NCBI GenBank assembly: GCA_012034575.1
Contig: JAAUPF010000011.1
Coordinates: 1-64,000 of the forward strand
Length of the DNA: 64,000 bases
Reading direction: 5' to 3'
Origin: Richelia sp. CSU_2_1
Lineage (GTDB): Bacteria > Cyanobacteriota > Cyanobacteriia > Cyanobacteriales > Microcoleaceae
The notes below the pieces were generated by a model. It was given only the letters and a program-made list of their open reading frames with translations, ran no database searches and was not told the DNA's origin. How positions within the stretch are numbered: position 1 is the first letter of the stretch; each line of letters begins with the position of its first letter. This document shows positions 16,131 through 26,300 of the stretch, in pieces. A program made the translations under genes and the position numbers.

Positions 16131-16724
16131 CTAATCTAATTTTTCTCCACTAAGAATAAATGTGGGACTGACGGCAGCGAAGACTTGATGGAGGCCGCGA
16201 GTTTCCAGGCGGTTAACGGCAGACTGAACGACTTCAATGTTGCGGGCTTGCAATTCGGCGAAGCTTTCGGAAAGTGCGTAAAGACTCTCTAAGTTGCCGG
16301 CTGTGGCGACAACTCGACCTTGGGGCGGCAAGTAATCCCAGACTTCTCGGACAATATTTTTAATGGGGCGGCCTCCTTCGATGCAAACTCGGTGGGGAGG
16401 GCCGGATAAGTCTTTGAGGCATTCCGGGGCGCTGCCTTCGATGACTTCTACGTTGTCGAGTTCGAATAACTCGCAATTTCTGCGGATCAGGCTTGCTACT
16501 TCTTCATCCCTTTCGACAGCGATAATCCGACCTTTAGGACACAGTAAACCTGTTTCTACCGCGATCGTACCAGTACCCGCGCCGATGTCCCAAACTACGG
16601 AGTCTGCTTGCAGTCGCAGGTGGGAGATTAACATCAGTCGGATTTCTCGCTTACTCATGGGAATTCCCGGTAAACGTTCAAATAATTCATCCGGAATTCC
16701 GGGAGTAACGTAGGGCCAAAGCAT
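16131..16724 (-). CDS. cbiT: Precorrin-6B C15-methyltransferase/decarboxylase CbiT
   Basis: 197 residues, the size of stand-alone CbiT. It opens with PGIPDELFERLPGIPMSKRE, typical of the family, followed by the SAM-binding motif VWDIGAGTGTIAVE near residue 45, the acidic VERDEE and the IEGGRPIKNI region. It methylates C15 and decarboxylates the C12 acetate of the corrin ring during cobalamin synthesis. The partner methyltransferase CbiE is not in the window, so cobalamin genes are dispersed, as is usual in cyanobacteria. The spacers on both sides are made of CAACTGT-type repeats. Confidence 0.9.
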   Translation of the reverse strand: MLWPYVTPGIPDELFERLPGIPMSKREIRLMLISHLRLQADSVVWDIGAGTGTIAVETGLLCPKGRIIAVERDEEVASLIRRNCELFELDNVEVIEGSAPECLKDLSGPPHRVCIEGGRPIKNIVREVWDYLPPQGRVVATAGNLESLYALSESFAELQARNIEVVQSAVNRLETRGLHQVFAAVSPTFILSGEKLD

Positions 16725-16901
16725 AATTAGATTTTAGATAGAAGGAAGAGTTGACAGTTGACAGTTGACAGTTGACAGTTGTCTCGAAGGAAGGAAGAAA
16801 GAAGAGTTGACATTTGATATTTGACAGTTGACTCGATCGAAGTTGGAAGAATTATCCGCCTCTCCCACTCTCCCTTTCTCTCTTCCTCCAAGCCTTTACC
16901 T

Positions 16902-18364
16902 TCACTGTCGCACAACCTTGAGAGTTTTGAGGTTTGGATCGCTGCAACCTGTAATTTTTCCGCCGGCTGCTTGGATTTGTTGCAGGTATTCCACAGCCGT
17001 TTGAGTAATGATTTCACCGGGCATCAGAACTGGTATTCCTGGGGGGTAAGGACAGATGAGTTCGGCACTGGGTCGATCGACTGCTTTGTCTGCTGCTACT
17101 GTTTCTGTTGGGGAAAAGTATGCTTCGCGAGGAGAAAGGAGAGGGGGGGAGAGGGAGAGGGGGAGATAGGGAGATGGCAAAACTCTGTTTCTTCCTTCTT
17201 CCTTCTTCGTTCTAAAATAGTAAATGCTCGAACTAGATTGTCAATATCCGATTCGATATTTCCCAAGCTGATAATAAATGTGAGATGTTGCGGCATTGGC
17301 AATTCTGCGGTGACACCAAAATCACAGTGCAAAATTTCATCCGCCGCAAATCCCGTGATTCCCAATTCCGATACTTTGACGGTCAATCGCGATCGATCTA
17401 ATGCGGTAAAACCGGGGGTATTTAAGGATTCTAAAACTGATATTCCGGGGATTTTGCTGAGGTTCGATCGCGCTTGTTTTGCTAGCAGCAATGTCTTCTC
17501 GATTAACTGTTCGCCGAAAATTGCCATTTGCTGGCGGGCGGCGTCTAAGGATGCCAACAATAAATAGCTGGGACTGGTGGATTGTACGAGTTGCAATGCT
17601 CGATCGAGTTTGCAAACATCTACGCGCGAACCTTGGACGTGTAGCATCGAAGCCTGGGTCATGGCACCGAGAGTTTTGTGAGTTGATTGTACCGTTAAAT
17701 CTGCTCCTGCTGATAGGGCTGTTTCGGGTAATTCTGAATGAAAATTAAAGTGCGCGCCGTGGGCTTCGTCTGTTAATAATGGAATGTTATATTGGTGAGT
17801 AATTTGAGCGATCGCCCTTAAATTTCCGCAAACTCCGTGATAAGTTGGGTAAACTACCATTACTGCTTTGGCATCGGGATGCTGTTGCAATGCTGCTGCT
17901 GCGGATTCTGGAGTAATGCAGTTAGCGATATCCCAATCGCGATCGTATTCTGGATTGACAAAAATTGGAATTGCACCGGATAAAATCAAGCCGGAAATTG
18001 CCGATTGATGGATGTTGCGAGGCAAGATAATTTTATCGCCGGGATTGCAAACAGCTAAGATTGCTGCAATAATTCCGCAAGTAGAACCGTTGGCTAAAAA
18101 CCAAGTACGATCGGCTCCAAAAGCTGCGGCTGCTAACTGTTGTGCTTCAAAAATTGCAGCTTCTGGATTGAATAGATTATCCAATTCTGGCAGTTCCGGC
18201 AAGTCCGATCGAAAGACTTTTTCACCTAACAATTCTACCAAAGGTTGAGGTATTCCCCGTCCTTGCTTGTGTCCGGGCGCGTAAAATGGCGAGTGCGATC
18301 GATTTGCGCATTTTTGCAAAGCATCTAGCAGCGGAGTTTGGAGTTGGCGATTGGTTGCTGGCAC
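16902..18364 (-). CDS. Orn/Lys/Arg decarboxylase-family PLP enzyme, frameshifted
   Basis: About 485 residues when joined. The main part starts PLLDALQKCANRSHSPFYAPGHKQGRG, typical of aspartate-aminotransferase-fold basic amino acid decarboxylases. The PLP lysine lies in QSTHKTLGAMTQ, with DEAHGAH before it. The conserved C-terminal segment (REAYFSPTETV, ELICPYPPGIPVLMPGE, GCSDPNLKTLKVV) lies in another frame from 17180 to 16902. The frames switch at a G7 run (17143-17149 on the plus strand) inside a low-complexity CCCTCTCC tract, so one base is gained or lost there. That tract looks like intergenic repeat material inserted into the gene. The product would make a polyamine precursor; the substrate cannot be assigned. 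Confidence 0.85.
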
Positions 18365-18673
18365 GGGAAATTGGGGCGATCGATCGACTTAATATTTTTA
18401 TTGTAATACTAAAGGGGTAATTTTGGGCGATCGCTATCGTTATTTGGATAGATGCCTGATTCAAGGATTTTCATTTAAAGTAATAATATTGAAATGTATT
18501 ACTTGTCAGTCGCTCTTGATGGTTGATTTTAACAAAAAGTGACGTAAAAGATAATTTAAATAGCGAGAATTAACTCTTGTCAACTATCAATCGATCGCGA
18601 GCGGGGACGCTCGCACTACTAACTATCAACTGTCAACGATCGACTGTCAACGATCAACTGTCAACTGTCAACT
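18365..18673. other. Spacer of ~309 bases
   Basis: Holds HIP1-related GATCG sites, an AT-rich part around 18470-18560 that could contain promoters for either side, and a final run of CAACTATCAACTGTCAACGATC heptamers (18630-18673) that touches the start codon of the Pro-rich ORF. No gene recognised. Confidence 0.6.
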
Positions 18674-18922
18674 ATGATTAATCCCTACCCCACTCCTTTT
18701 CCCGGCCCGCAGATTCCGAATCCCGAACCGGGGCTGCCGGAAATTCCCGCATCGCCGCCCGTACCGGGCCCGGTTCCCGAACCGATTCCCAGACCAATTC
18801 CCGAACCCGTACCGGCACCAATTCCGCAACCGAATCCCGAACCTGTACCGGAAACTGTACCGGCCCCAATTCCTCAAACCGTACCGGGTCCAATTCCTCA
18901 AACCATCCCCGAACCGGTGTAA
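18674..18922 (+). CDS. Proline-rich repeat protein (possible)
   Basis: 82 residues almost entirely built of PEP/PIP units: [11 protein letters not shown], then [15 protein letters not shown] repeated about four times, then [10 protein letters not shown]. More than a third of the residues are proline. There is no signal peptide and no further domain. The ATG follows directly on a CAACTGT repeat run and no ribosome site is seen. All three relevant frames, including two on the other strand, stay open through this hexamer-like repeat, so the coding status is uncertain. If expressed, an extended polyproline spacer or cell-wall-type protein is likely. Confidence 0.4.
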   Translation: MINPYPTPFPGPQIPNPEPGLPEIPASPPVPGPVPEPIPRPIPEPVPAPIPQPNPEPVPETVPAPIPQTVPGPIPQTIPEPV

Positions 18923-19054
18923 ACAAAACTTGCGCGATTGAACTTCTGCAATAATATTTGTCGGGTAGGTATGTTGCCTGCCCTTTAGTTTTTTATGGGG
19001 ATAATTCTAGTCGATTCAGTTTCTTTCTTACACCCTAGATTACCAGGAGTAACT

Positions 19055-19297
19055 ATGAAAGCAATTAAAGTGATGGCAACGATCGACAACGGACAATTAT
19101 ACGTTGATGAACCGCTAAATTTAGAGCAAAACAGCAGAGTAGAAGTAATTGTGCTGGTTCCTGAAGTCACAGAAAGTAATGAAGATGAGCAATCTAAAGC
19201 AGCAATTTTAGCAGATTTCCGTCAAGCTTGGCATGAAGCAATGACTGGTAAAACAATTCCTGTTGCCCAAATCTGGGAGGGAATTGATGATGTCTGA
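19055..19297 (+). CDS. Type II antitoxin-like protein (toxin partner degraded)
   Basis: 80 residues from the ATG at 19055, which has an AGGAG site seven bases upstream; an upstream in-frame start at 18995 lacks one. The N-terminal half (MKAIKVMATIDNGQLYVDEP, then LNLEQNSRVEVIVLV) is a small beta domain shared almost exactly with the first 50 residues of the protein at 20110-20625. The C-terminal half ends TIPVAQIWEGIDDV, like the RelE antitoxin at 5737-5973. Hence the toxin partner should be RelE-like, and directly overlapping the stop is a short remnant of such a toxin (19290-19343). It is now probably an orphan antitoxin. Confidence 0.7.
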   Translation: MKAIKVMATIDNGQLYVDEPLNLEQNSRVEVIVLVPEVTESNEDEQSKAAILADFRQAWHEAMTGKTIPVAQIWEGIDDV

Positions 19298-19343
19298 GCA
19301 ACCATCTATCCAATCTGAATTTGGGGGCGATCGCCCTTGTTAA
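19290..19343 (+). pseudogene. Remnant of a RelE-type toxin gene
   Basis: An 18-codon frame, MSEQPSIQSEFGGDRPC, overlaps the antitoxin stop through ATGTCTGA, the same eight-base junction as in the intact pair at 5737-5744. The intact toxin begins MSETPNIEVLFADRF, so residues 1-11 here correspond to its N terminus. The homology stops at a GGCGATCGCC (HIP1-type) site, beyond which a different minus-strand gene ends. The rest of the toxin gene is absent. Confidence 0.6.
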
Positions 19344-19999
19344 GCTAACTGTAACTGCACGTTTTGTAACTTGCAAATTGCTTTCAAAACTTGCGCTAAC
19401 AAGATCGATCGCTCTCGATCGATCAAATTAACTTCAGGTAAAATCTGATAAGTACAAGGATTTCCCCGCGTCACCCGCACAAATCGATAACTTTCGCCAT
19501 TCGTTGTCAATCCCCAAACTGAGGATTGTTGTTGCAAACTTTTATAAGCATAAGTCAGCAATTGTGGCAAACCTGTTAAAGGAGCGATCGCGCTATTTTT
19601 CGCCTCAACTACCAAAATCCAAAACTGCGTCGTCGCTATCTCTGAATTCGGCTGATTTACAGCTAAAATATCCAGCCGTCCTTTAATTAAAGTATCTTTA
19701 TCCTCAACTTCGATCGGGATGCTATCTTCCATTGTCAGCACCACTGGTACTTTAAAAAATCCCGTCAATCTCATCAAGGGTGAAAGCGATAAAAATTTAA
19801 CCAATTCTTCTGAAACCTTCCCTACTTCTAGATAGCGACAAAAGTCATTACTGATTTCTAACAATTGCTGCTGTTCAAAGTCCGTGAGAGGTTCCACAGA
19901 TAAAAATTCATCAAAAGAACCTCCTGGCTGTCTTTCCAATTTGAGAAGGCGGCGAACGTCGTTTAGTGAAAGTCTGCTGGCGTCTATATCTTGAGTCAT
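19340..19999 (-). CDS. PD-(D/E)XK-type restriction endonuclease-like protein
   Basis: 219 residues. The nuclease core is visible as KGRLDILAV (first acidic residue) followed 15-20 residues later by WILVVEAKNS (the ExK element), the arrangement of PD-(D/E)XK enzymes. Then come a TGLPQLLTYAY helix and a WGLTTNGESYRFV strand. Similar cyanobacterial proteins are often labelled type I restriction subunit R-like, from the N-terminal nuclease domain of HsdR, but no helicase or HsdM/S partner is present. It lies between two antitoxin loci and its 3' end overlaps the toxin remnant by four bases. Confidence 0.7.
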   Translation of the reverse strand: MTQDIDASRLSLNDVRRLLKLERQPGGSFDEFLSVEPLTDFEQQQLLEISNDFCRYLEVGKVSEELVKFLSLSPLMRLTGFFKVPVVLTMEDSIPIEVEDKDTLIKGRLDILAVNQPNSEIATTQFWILVVEAKNSAIAPLTGLPQLLTYAYKSLQQQSSVWGLTTNGESYRFVRVTRGNPCTYQILPEVNLIDRERSILLAQVLKAICKLQNVQLQLA

Positions 20000-20109
20000 G
20001 GGTTTAGCGCGATCGACTGTCTCTACTATTTATATTATAAAAGCATTACAGTTGGATTTGCTATGCTACAATTTGACGAGATATTCCTTTTGGAAACTGG
20101 GTAAATTTT

Positions 20110-20625
20110 ATGAAAGCAATTAAAGCGATCGCAACGATCGACGATCGAGGGCAATTGTGCGTTAACGAACCGCTAAATTTAGAACCAAACAGCCGAGTTG
20201 AAATAATCGTGCTGGCTCCAGAAGTAACAGAAATTAAAGAAGAAAAACAACCTCATGAAACCAAACAGCAAGTCACGTCGCTAGAAGACTACTTCAACTT
20301 TCTCAGACATGATGATATTCGGCTCAAAGGTTCCCGCATCGGCATCGAAACCATTCTTTATGAATACCTGTTTCGCGCGCGCACTCCTGAAGAAATTGCC
20401 AACATTTATACATCTCTCACCCTCGAACAAGTTTATGCGACGATTTTGTACTACTTACACAACAAAGAAGCAGTCGGTAAGTACATAACTGAATGGCTGG
20501 AATGGGGCGAAAAAATGCAAGAAGAACAGCGCCGCAATCCTCGTCCAGTGTATGAAAAAATCCGCAAACTGAGAGCCGCAAGAGATGCAATGAGAAAAGC
20601 TGATGGCAATCCAGTATCTATTTGA
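20110..20625 (+). CDS. Antitoxin with DUF433 domain fused to an N-terminal beta module
   Basis: 171 residues in two parts. Residues 1-50 (MKAIKAIATIDDRGQLCVNE, LNLEPNSRVEIIVLAPEVTE) are nearly the same as the antitoxin at 19055. Residues ~58-171 contain a DUF433 domain (GSRIGIETILYEYLFRARTPEEIANIYTSL reading across two helices, with VYATILYYLHNKEAV). DUF433 proteins are winged-helix antitoxins paired with DUF5615 PIN-like toxins, and such a toxin overlaps the 3' end by 23 bases. The usual DUF433 antitoxin lacks this N-terminal part, so this is a domain fusion, probably by recombination with the neighbouring locus. Confidence 0.8.
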   Translation: MKAIKAIATIDDRGQLCVNEPLNLEPNSRVEIIVLAPEVTEIKEEKQPHETKQQVTSLEDYFNFLRHDDIRLKGSRIGIETILYEYLFRARTPEEIANIYTSLTLEQVYATILYYLHNKEAVGKYITEWLEWGEKMQEEQRRNPRPVYEKIRKLRAARDAMRKADGNPVSI

Positions 20626-20965
20626 TGAAAATGTCAATCCTGCGTATGTTAACCAACTTCGCAGAGGCAATCCGGATGTAGTTGTTCTAGCAGTGGGAGA
20701 ACTAACAGCACCTGCTAAAGGCACTCTCGATCCAGAAATTCTCATTTGGTGCGAAATTCACAATTTTATTCTCGTTACCAACAACCGCCGATCGATGCCC
20801 GTTCATTTAACAGATCATCTAGCGCAAAATCGCCATATTCCGGGAATATTTATCTTGAATTCCAAGCTGAGTATCGGTCAAAATATTGATGAACTGATTT
20901 TGATTCATCAAGGCTCGTTTGATGATGAATATCGAGATAGAATTGAGCATTTACCGCTACCATAA
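20603..20965 (+). CDS. DUF5615 PIN-like toxin
   Basis: 120 residues. The opening IQYLFDENVNPAYVNQLRR contains the DEN motif of DUF5615, and the middle FILVTNNRRSMP matches the second acidic/Asn element of PIN-like folds (commonly TxDxDF or TNN here). These are VapC-related ribonuclease folds found as partners of DUF433 antitoxins. The gene starts inside the 3' end of the DUF433 gene and is surely co-translated with it. The TNN in place of the more usual T(N/R)D(R/K)DF should be noted when judging activity. Confidence 0.8.
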   Translation: MAIQYLFDENVNPAYVNQLRRGNPDVVVLAVGELTAPAKGTLDPEILIWCEIHNFILVTNNRRSMPVHLTDHLAQNRHIPGIFILNSKLSIGQNIDELILIHQGSFDDEYRDRIEHLPLP

Positions 20966-21086
20966 TTTACAATCCATCCCCAACAGTTACAAATTTTCCT
21001 TAAGTCTTAAGGAAAATAAACATTCTTTTGCCCCAAGTTGCGTGCAAAATAGCTAAAAAGAGTATGTTAACTAAAAACTAACAGCA

Positions 21087-23055
21087 ATGTCACAAGATAC
21101 GATCGAATCAATTCTCCAAGAAAAACGCCTGTTTCAGCCGCCTGCTGAATTCTCCGCAACAGCCCGCATCAAAAGCCTGCAAGAATACCAAGCCCTCTAC
21201 AACAAAGCCAAAGCAGACCCCCAAGCATTCTGGGCCGAACTGGCCGATCGAGAGTTAGACTGGTTTCAAAAATGGGATGCCGTGCTCGACTGGCAGCCGC
21301 CTTTTGCTAAATGGTTTGTTAACGGTAAAATTAACATTTCTTACAACTGTTTGGATAGGCACTTAACCACTTGGAGAAAAAATAAAGCTGCCTTAATTTG
21401 GGAAGGCGAACCCGGAGATTCGCGCACGCTTACTTACGCGCAACTTCACCGAGAAGTTTGCCAAATGGCGAATGTTATCAAGGATTTAGGAGTGCAAAAA
21501 GGCGATCGGGTTGGCATCTATATGCCGATGATTCCTGAAGCCGCGATCGCCATGTTAGCTTGCGCTAGAATCGGTGCAGTACACAGCGTTGTTTTTGGCG
21601 GATTCAGTGCCGAAGCTTTGCGCGATCGACTTGTTGACGGGCAAGCAAAACTGGTAATTACTGCTGATGGAGGATTCCGCAAAGATGCAGCAGTCGGCCT
21701 CAAAGCACAAGTCGATAAAGCACTAGCAAATAACGCCGTCCCTACTGTTACCAATGTCCTCGTAGTTCAGCGGACAAAACAGCAAATTGATATGGAATCC
21801 GGGCGCGATGTTTGGTGGCACGAACTGCAAAAAACTGCCTCGCCAAATTGTCCCGCCGAACCGATGGATAGCGAAGATATGCTATTCATTCTCTACACTT
21901 CTGGCAGTACCGGCAAACCCAAAGGTGTCGTCCATACAACGGGCGGTTACAACCTGTACACCCACATGACAACTCAGTGGATTTTTGACTTACAAGATAC
22001 CGATGTTTATTGGTGTACCGCCGATGTCGGCTGGATTACCGGACACAGTTACATCGTCTACGGGCCGCTGTCTAACGGTGCGACAACTTTAATGTATGAA
22101 GGTGCTCCCCGTCCTTCAAATCCCGGCTGTTTTTGGGATGTAATTGCCAAATACGGCGTCACTGTTTTCTACACGGCACCGACAGCAATTCGCACGTTTA
22201 TGAAAATGGGCGAAGACTTGCCGAAAGCCCGAGATTTGTCTTCATTGCGATTGTTGGGAACTGTCGGCGAACCGATCAATCCCGAAGCTTGGATGTGGTA
22301 TTATCGAGTAATTGGTAACACGAATTGTCCGATCGTCGATACTTGGTGGCAAACAGAAACAGGGGGAATTATGATTACTGCTTTGCCCGGTGCGATTCCT
22401 GCGAAACCGGGTTCTGCTACTCTACCTTTCCCCGGAATTGTTGCCGATGTCGTTAACCAAGATGGCGAACCTGTAACTAATGAAAGCGGCGGTTATTTAG
22501 TTGTCAAACATCCTTGGCCGGGCATGATGCGAACTCTGTTTAATGACCCCGATCGATTCCGCCGTACTTATTGGGAATATTTGCGCCCGAAAGACGGTCA
22601 ATTTATCTATTTGCCGGGGATGGCGCGCACAAGGATAAAGACGGTTATTTTTGGGTAATGGGTCGCGTTGATGATGTAATTAATGTGGCCGGACACCGAC
22701 TCGGAACGATGGAAGTTGAATCGGCTTAGTATCTCATCCGGCGGTGGCGGAAGCTGCGGTTGTTGGCAAGCCGGATGAGATTAAAGGTGAGGAAATTGTG
22801 GCTTTTGTGACGCTGGAAAATACTCAGCAACCTAGTCCTGAATTGGAGAAGGAATTGAAGCAGCACGTTGTTAAGGAAATTGGGGCGATCGCGCGTCCGG
22901 GTGAAATTCGATTTACTGATGCTTTGCCGAAGACTCGTAGCGGGAAGATTATGCGGCGTTTGTTGCGTTCTTTGGCTGCGGGACAGGAGGTGACGGGTGA
23001 TACTTCGACTTTGGAAGATCGGACTGTTTTGGATAAGTTGCGGGGTGGTTCGTAG
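21087..23055 (+). CDS. acs: Acetyl-CoA synthetase, two single-base frameshifts
   Basis: About 656 residues when repaired, the normal length. It activates acetate to acetyl-CoA through acetyl-AMP. Seen in order: the N-terminal [33 protein letters not shown], the adenylate P-loop [41 protein letters not shown], then after a frame change [11 protein letters not shown] and, in a further frame, the C-terminal lysine motif [12 protein letters not shown]. The first break is at a G4 run (22616-22619), the second at CTTAG (22725-22729); adding one G and one T restores the frame. Both look like sequence errors rather than decay because all flanking residues are conserved. A hairpin follows the stop. 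Confidence 0.9.
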
Positions 23056-23367
23056 GGGTAGTTTTGCAACCGCTGATGTCGGCTGATTAACGCAGATGAA
23101 CGCAGATAAGATGACATCTGCGTTCGTCATTACTGAGTGTATTTTAGTTAACTAAAAAGGCTAGAATTAAGATATATTGCTAAAAACTTCCGTACAATTA
23201 CTTAATGACTTTGTGTAGCTTTGAAAAATAATCCGCACGATCGACAGTTAGTTAGAACTCGAAAAAAGTTAGCTGAAGCAGTTGAAAATAATCTGTTAAA
23301 TGTTAAACTAAAAGTTGATTGACAGGCGATCGATCGCAAGATATATAGCGCGAGCCAAATCAAACCT
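23056..23367. other. Spacer with hairpin downstream of acs
   Basis: GATGAACGCAGAT at 23095-23107 pairs with ATCTGCGTTCGTC at 23116-23128 (12 of 13). This is built from the GCAGATAA repeat unit and could end acs transcription, though no T run follows. The rest is AT-rich and may hold the promoter of the giant kinase gene; short open frames here are not convincing. Confidence 0.55.
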
Positions 23368-26300
23368 ATGCACAAACAAATAACTTCGATCGGCGATTCA
23401 GCCGAAACAGCTTGCCATAACAATGCAAATGCTTGGAGCAGCACTCTCGCCCCATCGGGATATCAAATTACCGAGCAACTATACGCAGGTTCCAGAACAG
23501 TAGTTTATCGAGCAATTCAGGAATCCAGCCGCCAGCAGGTGGTTTTGAAATTGCTGCGCAACGAAATGCCAACTTTTAACGAGTTGGTGCAGTTTCGCAA
23601 TCAGTACGCGATTATGCGTGGAATTACTGACAGTAGCAATAGCAATATATCGGGAGTAATCCAACCCTATAGCTTGGAAGATTGCGGCAATGGCTGCGCG
23701 CTGGTGATGGAAGATTTTGGCGGGATTTCTCTGTCGCAATTTACTCAAAGACAATCGCTGGAAATTCCTGATTTTCTAGACATTGCACTGCAACTTGCAG
23801 GCATTTTGCACCGCCTGTACCAGCACCGCGTTATTCATAAAGATATTAAACCTGCTAATATCCTGATTCAACCACAAACTAAAAAGGTTAAATTAATCGA
23901 CTTTTCTATCTCGTCATTGTTACCGAGAGAAACTCAAGAAATTCAAAATCTTAACGTTTTAGAAGGAACTCTTGCCTATTTATCGCCAGAACAAACCGGA
24001 CGCATGAATCGCGGCATTGATTATCGCAGCGACTTTTATTCTTTGGGCGTGACGTTCTATCAACTGCTGGCCGGTCAACTGCCATTTCAGTCCGACGATC
24101 CGATGGAATTGATTCACTGTCACCTCGCAAAAACTCCACCGCCGCTGCACGAAGCTAATCCATCAGCGCCTGTCGTACTATCGCAAATTGTGGCAAGATT
24201 GATGGCGAAAAATGCTGAAGAACGCTATCAAAGTGCCAAGGGATTGCAGCGCGATTTAGAGATTTGCTGGCAACAATGGCATGAAACGGGAACGATCGCG
24301 AGATTTGAAATCGGGCAAGAAGATAGGTGCGATCGCTTCATTATTCCCGAAAAACTTTACGGTAGAGAAACTGAAGTTGCTGCTTTATTAGCTGCGTTCG
24401 ATCGAGTCGCTAACCCCCCCCAACCGGGGCGGGTACGGGGGCACCGCCCCTACAAGGGTGGACGAGGAGGTGGGGTCGAACTAATGCTAGTGGCAGGATT
24501 TTCCGGCATTGGTAAAACCGCAGCTATCAATGAAGTTCACAAACCAATTGTGCGCCAGCGCGGCTATTTTATTAAAGGGAAATACGACCAATTCGGGCGC
24601 AACATTCCTTTCTCAGCTTTTGTCCAATCTTTCCGCGATTTGATGGCGCAATTGTTGGGCGAAACTAAGACTAAACTCGAACAGTGGCGCAGCAAAATAC
24701 TGCAAGCTGTCGGCGAAAACGGACAAGTAATTATTGATGTCATTCCCGAACTCGAACGGATTATTGGCAAGCAGCCGCCCGTACCGGAATTATCGGGAAG
24801 TGCGGCTCAGAATCGCTTTAATTTGTTATTCCAAAAATTTATCCAAGTTTTTACGGCAAAAGAGCATCCGTTGGTGATATTTTTGGATGACTTGCAGTGG
24901 GCAGATTCCGCATCGCTGGCTTTGCTGAAACTGTTGTTGACTGAAATGGAAACTGGATATTTGCTAGTGTTGGGTGCTTATCGAGATAATGAAGTGTTTC
25001 CGGCGCATCCGTTGATGTTGGTATTAGAAGAAATCAAAAAAGCAGCAGCAAAAGTTAACACAATTACTCTCACTCCTCTGGAGGTAACAGAACTCAATCG
25101 GTTGGTAGCAGATACGCTCAAATGCTCGCCAGAATTAGCACGACCTTTGACGGATTTAATTTATCAGAAAACTCAGGGAAATCCATTTTTTGCCACGCAG
25201 TTTCTCAAGGCTTTGCACGACGATCGCATGATTGCCTTCAACTTCAACGAACACTACTGGGAATGCGATCTAGCCCAGGTAAAAGCAGCAGCCCTCACGG
25301 ATGATGTGGTGGAGTTTATGGCAGCGCAGTTACAAAAATTGCCCGATCGAACGCAAGAAATGCTGAAGTTAGCTGCTTGTATTGGCAACTCTTTCGATTT
25401 AACGACGCTGGCAATTGTGTCAGAAATATCGCCCGTTGATGCGGCGGCAGATTTGTGGAAAGCGTTGCAGTCAGGTTTGATTTTGCCGGTGAGTGAAACT
25501 TACAAATTCTTCCAGTCAGGCGATGCAGTTTCAACTCAAGAAATAGTGCCGTATCGGTTTTTGCACGATCGCGTTCAACAAGCTGCCTATTCACTGATTC
25601 CCGAAGACCAAAAACAGGCAACTCATCTCAAAATCGGACGGTTGCTGCAACAAAATTTATCAGCAATCGAACAAGAAGAAAAGCTATTCGATACGATCGG
25701 GCATTTGAATTTAGGTCGGGATTTAATTACTCAACCTGCGGAACGGGAAGCTTTGGCCAAACTTAACTATTCTGCGGCACAGAAAGCCAGACATTCTACA
25801 GCCTATGCTGCTGCCAGAAATTTTGTGCGATCGGGACTGGAATTGCTGACTGCAAATTGTTGGCAAAATCAGTATGAATTAACTCTAAATCTTTATGTGG
25901 CTGCGGCGGAAACTGCTTACTTAAATGGCGATTTTGAAGATATGGAGCAAATGGCAGATCTGGTGTTGCGATCGGGCAAAACTACACTCGATAACGTGAA
26001 GATTTACGAGCTGCAAATCAGCGCGCTAACAGCCCAGAGTCGGATGTTAGAAGCGATATCCGCAGGACAAAATGCCCTGACACAATTGGGAGTGGAATTC
26101 TCATCTGAAGCTGACGCAGCTTACACGGAAAAAGCACTGCAAACCCTGGCAAATCAACTTGAGGGTCAACAGATTGAAGAACTGGTTAACCTCCCGGTGA
26201 TGAGCGATCGAAAGATAATTGTGGCGATGCAATTGCTAGCCCTGTTATTTGCTCCCATTTTTCAAGGCAATCCTAGCTTGCTACCGCTGCTTGGTTCCAC

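Noticed and set aside
18678-18926. Minus-strand 82-residue frame opposite the Pro-rich ORF
   Set aside because: Open only because the DNA is periodic; composition (repeated [15 protein letters not shown]) and lack of a start site argue against it.
22659-23055. Separate small protein downstream of acetyl-CoA synthetase
   Set aside because: It encodes the conserved C-terminal domain of acs ([12 protein letters not shown]) displaced by frame breaks, not an independent gene.
23205-23322. Small ORF upstream of giant kinase 1 (ends RKKLAEAVENNLLNVKLKVD)
   Set aside because: No start with a ribosome site in frame; joining it to the ATG at 23205 needs a two-base change, so it is not supported.
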